Positions 63,678 to 64,000 of a DNA stretch of 64,000 nt are shown here, one piece after another (the first letter of the stretch is position 1; the number at the start of each line of letters is the position of its first letter). This stretch comes from Pseudomonas sp. ICMP22404 (lineage in GTDB: Bacteria; Pseudomonadota; Gammaproteobacteria; Pseudomonadales; Pseudomonadaceae), in assembly GCF_006227205.1 (NCBI RefSeq), contig NZ_VCNG01000003.1, positions 124,001 through 188,000 on the forward strand, written 5' to 3'. The notes beneath the pieces are model-generated. The model was given only the letters and a program-made list of their open reading frames with translations, made no database searches and was not told the DNA's origin. A program made the position numbers and the translations under genes.

Positions 63678-64000
63678 TGAGCGCGCTTTGCATCGTCGGC
63701 TCCGGCATGGTCAGCGCGGTCGGCCTCAGCGCGCCGGCGAGCTGCGCGGCGATCCGCTGCGCCATCGATAATTTCCAGGAGACCCGCTTTATCGACCGCG
63801 GCGGTGAATGGCTGATCGCTGCCAGCGTGACCTTGGAGCAGCCCTGGCGCGGTCGCATCAAGCTGATCAAGATGGCGGCCCGCGCCATCGCCGAGGCCTT
63901 GCAGGACACCCCGGGCGTCGACCCACAAAGCACCCCGCTGCTGCTGGGGCTGGCGGAAGCCGAGCGCCCCGGCCGCCTCGAAGGTCTCGACAAGGGGCTG
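63677..64000 (+). CDS. Beta-ketoacyl synthase-like protein (partial, runs off the end)
   Basis: The first 108 codons of a gene whose ATG overlaps the DUF2169 stop. It begins MSALCIVGSGMVSAVGLSAP, which is the N-terminal pattern of thiolase-fold ketoacyl synthases. Such proteins often occur in VgrG/DUF2169 cassettes with no established role. The active-site region lies beyond the window, so neither the catalytic residues nor the full length can be judged. Confidence 0.65.
   Translation, partial: MSALCIVGSGMVSAVGLSAPASCAAIRCAIDNFQETRFIDRGGEWLIAASVTLEQPWRGRIKLIKMAARAIAEALQDTPGVDPQSTPLLLGLAEAERPGRLEGLDKGL

Noticed and set aside
1..64000. CRISPR arrays, tRNA and rRNA genes, complete insertion sequences
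   Set aside because: No regularly spaced repeats, no cloverleaf-like gene that I could identify and no transposase were seen.

Overview
The window looks like chromosomal DNA of a Pseudomonas of the fluorescens type. I infer this from the high GC content, the NarL/LuxR-type regulators, a DUF1302/DUF1329/YCF48/MMPL envelope set, a type VI VgrG cassette and a linear lipopeptide synthetase. No database search was run, so the species is not fixed. I saw no rRNA, tRNA, CRISPR array or intact insertion sequence. A 154-155 bp inverted-repeat element (MITE-like) occurs three times, at 710, 3880 and 59577.

Layout. (1) 1-4040: two paralogous response regulators of equal length, a BamE-like lipoprotein, a decayed cytochrome c5 gene and an EthD-domain protein, with two copies of the mobile repeat. 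Two gaps here share a palindrome, TAGCACA-N2-TGTACTA. (2) 4154-26575: about 20 genes, all on the minus strand, form an aromatic or heterocyclic catabolic cluster. It holds two FAD monooxygenases, an extradiol dioxygenase, a Rieske ferredoxin, a Rieske oxygenase with its reductase, a cupin, an FAH-family hydrolase, a cyclase-family hydrolase, an epimerase, a DapA-like aldolase, an aldehyde dehydrogenase, an ornithine cyclodeaminase-like protein, an MFS transporter and an outer-membrane/RND set. (3) 26906-32929: a NodD/NahR-type LysR regulator, a chemoreceptor, an alpha/beta hydrolase and an amidase. (4) 33332-54054: a lipopeptide cluster with a desaturase, FAAL-ACP-C-A-PCP, C-A-PCP-C-A-PCP-C-A-PCP-TE, a propeller/TPR/methyltransferase protein, an MbtH-like protein and an MFS exporter. 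(5) 54354-59032: an Lrp-type regulator, an ICL/PEP-mutase family enzyme and two c-type cytochrome proteins, one a large beta-propeller fusion. (6) 59577-64000: a type VI cassette with VgrG, a DUF6484 protein, a DUF2169 protein and the start of a ketoacyl-synthase-like protein that runs off the end.

The clearest regulatory result is four sites with the spacing ATC-N9-GAT-N7-ATC-N9-GAT, the arrangement known from rhizobial nod boxes. Three are exact and one is half-degenerate. They lie upstream of the FAD monooxygenase starting at 25080, the extradiol dioxygenase starting at 26575, the chemoreceptor starting at 29773 and the hydrolase starting at 30167. A LysR gene of the NodD/NahR type sits among them. 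This suggests one inducer-responsive regulon joining taxis, hydrolysis and ring cleavage.

For the synthetase, A-domain pocket residues read by eye predict an N-acyl Ser-Gly-X-Ser tetrapeptide. The third residue has a pocket I cannot assign. The membrane desaturase next to a fused FAAL-ACP suggests an unsaturated, possibly alkynyl, acyl tail.
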